From Candidatus Enterocloster excrementipullorum (GTDB lineage Bacteria > Bacillota > Clostridia > Lachnospirales > Lachnospiraceae), in NCBI GenBank assembly GCA_019119575.1, contig DWWT01000067.1, positions 1 to 32,093 on the forward strand: a stretch of 32,093 bases of DNA. The letters run 5' to 3'. Numbering within the stretch: the first letter of the stretch is position 1; every line of letters starts with the position of its first letter. Shown here piece by piece: positions 30,540 through 32,093 of the stretch. Made by a program: the position numbers and the translations under genes. The notes beneath the pieces were generated by a model. The model did not search any database. It worked only from the letters and a program-made list of their open reading frames with translations, and was not told the origin of the DNA.

Positions 30540-32093
30540 TTACTGCCGCCAGCTTCCATCCTCATTTACCGTGTAGCCATCCGGCGTAGTCTCGCCGGAG
30601 TACATGGAGCCGTAAGGCTTCTGTGAAGAGCCATTGTACTTCCAGTTCTCCGTAGCCGTATCGTACTCCCAAGTGTATTCGGGTGTATACTCATTGAAGT
30701 AATACCATGTTCCTCCAATGTTCTGCCAGCCGGTCAGCATTCTTCCGTCTGACGGATTGAGATAGTACCATTTTCCATCCTGGTCGTCCTGATACCAGCC
30801 AGTCAGCATGGTTCCCAGCATTCCGTCGGATGTATCATGGAGAACATACCAGTTTCCATCTGGGCCAAGATACCAGCCGTGCTGCATCCATCCGTCATTG
30901 TCAAAGAAGAACCATCCCTCGGAGGGCTGTCCGTCCTGAGCGTATGGATTCTTGATAAATGCCCATCTTCCGGTTATGGCCGTGTTGTCATTGCGGATAA
31001 ATTTCCACAGATGGTATTCCGGATGAGACTGAGGCGTCGCATATTCGGGCACATCTATGGTAATGGGAATTGTGGGATCCTGCGGGTCCATATGCACCCA
31101 TCTTCCGTCCGTTCCCACGGTGTAGGTACTGCTGCCGTCGCTGTCGCTGCTGCTACTGCCGCCGCTGCTTCCGTCACTGCCGTCACTATTGCCGCTCGGC
31201 GGTACATATCCTTCATCCGTATCAGGTACATTGTTATGGTTCCAATCGACAGCCCATTTTGCGGTGTAAGCCGCATCCGTTCCGGGTACAATGGTCACTT
31301 CCTGACCATTTGCATCCACCCAGCCGTCAAAGGCCCAGCTGTCTCCGGATACATCTGTGAATCCATCCGGCTGCAGGCTGGTTCCCGGCAGCATTTCCAC
31401 TGTGGCGGTCTGCTGGCGGTCGCCGAAGTAGCCCTTTGCGGTATCCGTGGTGTCAAATGTAATAGCTACCATCTGCGCATCGTCCGGCCGGTTGTCATGA
31501 TTCATGTCAGCAGCCCAAACTGCCGTATAAGTAATTCCTTCTTCCGGCACAAGTGTATCTTCCGTGACAGCAGGATTCCATCCGGCAAAAGCCCAATCAT
31601 CGCCTTCCGCGTCATTTACCATGGGAGCTGTCAGCTTCTCACCTGTGATCTGGCTGTCCGTATACGTATAGATGCCTCCCTCGAAGGTTCCCTTTGTCTG
31701 GTCTTCAGGGGCGATTTGGAAGGTGAGGGTTACGGTTTGTTCTGTGTCCGGTCTGTTATCATTATTGTGGTCTTCTTCATACACAGCACGATACGTTTTA
31801 TCCTGTCCCGGCACTGTGAAATCCAAGTCAGGGTTCCAGCCTGTGAAGACTACACCGTCGCTGTCTGTATCCAGGGGGTTGGGAGCTGTGAAGCTCATTC
31901 CCGGCACCTGGTCTGCCAGCGTTACTGTCGTTGTTCCTTCTTCCTGACCCTTAAAGCCGTACTCAGAGGTGAAGGTTAATGTCACCAGCTGATCCTTATC
32001 CGGTGTGTTGTCATTGTTAATATCTTCCACATACATCGCCGTGTAGGTTACCGTGCTTCCCGCTTCTCCTTCCACGGTCTCGGGCAAACTCGG
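30540..32093 (-). CDS. Surface protein with InlB-like repeats and cell-wall-binding tail (N-terminus outside window)
   Basis: The reading frame is open to the right edge, so the N-terminus and any signal peptide are missing; 517 residues are visible. The first part has three repeat units of 84-88 residues. Each ends in a TYTAVW-like strand and starts anew at a Ca-binding-like loop (DINNDNTPD, DHNNDNRPD, DMNHDNRPD; a fourth, DWNHNNVPD, closes the series) followed by VTLTF. They resemble InlB B-type (Listeria-Bacteroides) repeats. A Gly/Ser/Asp-rich linker lies near residues 300-325. The last 190 residues contain aromatic cell-wall-binding repeats (GWYLGPDGNWYVL, TGWYQDDQDGKWYYL, TGWQNIGGTWYYF), which in Firmicutes attach proteins to wall teichoic acids or choline. 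Likely an exported adhesin-like protein. Confidence 0.85.
   Translation of the reverse strand, partial: PSLPETVEGEAGSTVTYTAMYVEDINNDNTPDKDQLVTLTFTSEYGFKGQEEGTTTVTLADQVPGMSFTAPNPLDTDSDGVVFTGWNPDLDFTVPGQDKTYRAVYEEDHNNDNRPDTEQTVTLTFQIAPEDQTKGTFEGGIYTYTDSQITGEKLTAPMVNDAEGDDWAFAGWNPAVTEDTLVPEEGITYTAVWAADMNHDNRPDDAQMVAITFDTTDTAKGYFGDRQQTATVEMLPGTSLQPDGFTDVSGDSWAFDGWVDANGQEVTIVPGTDAAYTAKWAVDWNHNNVPDTDEGYVPPSGNSDGSDGSSGGSSSSDSDGSSTYTVGTDGRWVHMDPQDPTIPITIDVPEYATPQSHPEYHLWKFIRNDNTAITGRWAFIKNPYAQDGQPSEGWFFFDNDGWMQHGWYLGPDGNWYVLHDTSDGMLGTMLTGWYQDDQDGKWYYLNPSDGRMLTGWQNIGGTWYYFNEYTPEYTWEYDTATENWKYNGSSQKPYGSMYSGETTPDGYTVNEDGSWRQ

Overview
The window looks like chromosomal DNA of a strictly anaerobic, moderately GC-rich Firmicute, most likely Lachnospiraceae (Clostridium/Enterocloster/Lachnoclostridium type). 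This is inferred from gene families rather than a database search: an infC-rpmI-rplT operon with a long leader, a THF riboswitch before folT, DUF1540 and DUF1848 proteins, selenium-dependent molybdenum hydroxylase accessory genes (yqeC and a mobA-like partner), a glycerol-3-phosphate oxidation trio (GlpA with a BFD domain, FAD oxidoreductase, DUF1667), SpoVB/MurJ-like and PfoR/EIIC-like membrane proteins, and consensus sigma-A promoters. No phage, integrase, transposase or CRISPR array is visible.

Layout. 1-163: 5' end of an AlbA/Schlafen-type gene, apparently frameshifted near its start. 386-3863: SseB-like protein, DUF1848 protein and a divergent polysaccharide flippase. 3920-11464: glycerol region on the minus strand, in transcription order glpK, an AAA-ATPase/PD-(D/E)XK gene, glpA-like, FAD oxidoreductase, DUF1667 and glpP. 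Both glpK and the glpA-like operon have a promoter, then an untranslated leader carrying a strong hairpin, which is the expected target of the GlpP antiterminator encoded at the end of the cluster. 11728-13115: MATE transporter split by a -1 frameshift exactly at an A_AAA_AAG heptamer. 13145-14743: sugar isomerase plus folT behind a THF riboswitch. 14801-17667: MBL hydrolase and PAP2 phosphatase, divergent from an EIIC-like permease with an inverted repeat between the promoters. 17729-18589: a cysteine-less alkyltransferase-like protein and two divergent tRNA-Leu genes. 18772-23848: four-gene ABC operon (ATPase, zinc-ribbon membrane protein, two permeases). 24076-25232: rplT, rpmI, infC, with infC apparently starting at AUC. 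25658-30336: DUF1540, a second MATE, mobA-like, yqeC and a Gfo/Idh/MocA oxidoreductase preceded by a 21-codon ORF. 30540-32093: C-terminal part of a large surface protein with InlB-like repeats and a cell-wall-binding tail.

No clearly new multi-gene system stands out. The items most worth following up are the MATE frameshift site, the two GlpP-type leaders, a short dispersed repeat (consensus near GAGYGTGTTTGAAAATT) that sits at gene ends and around the AAA-ATPase insertion, the ABC operon with its exported zinc-ribbon protein, and the folate-riboswitch control of a sugar isomerase.
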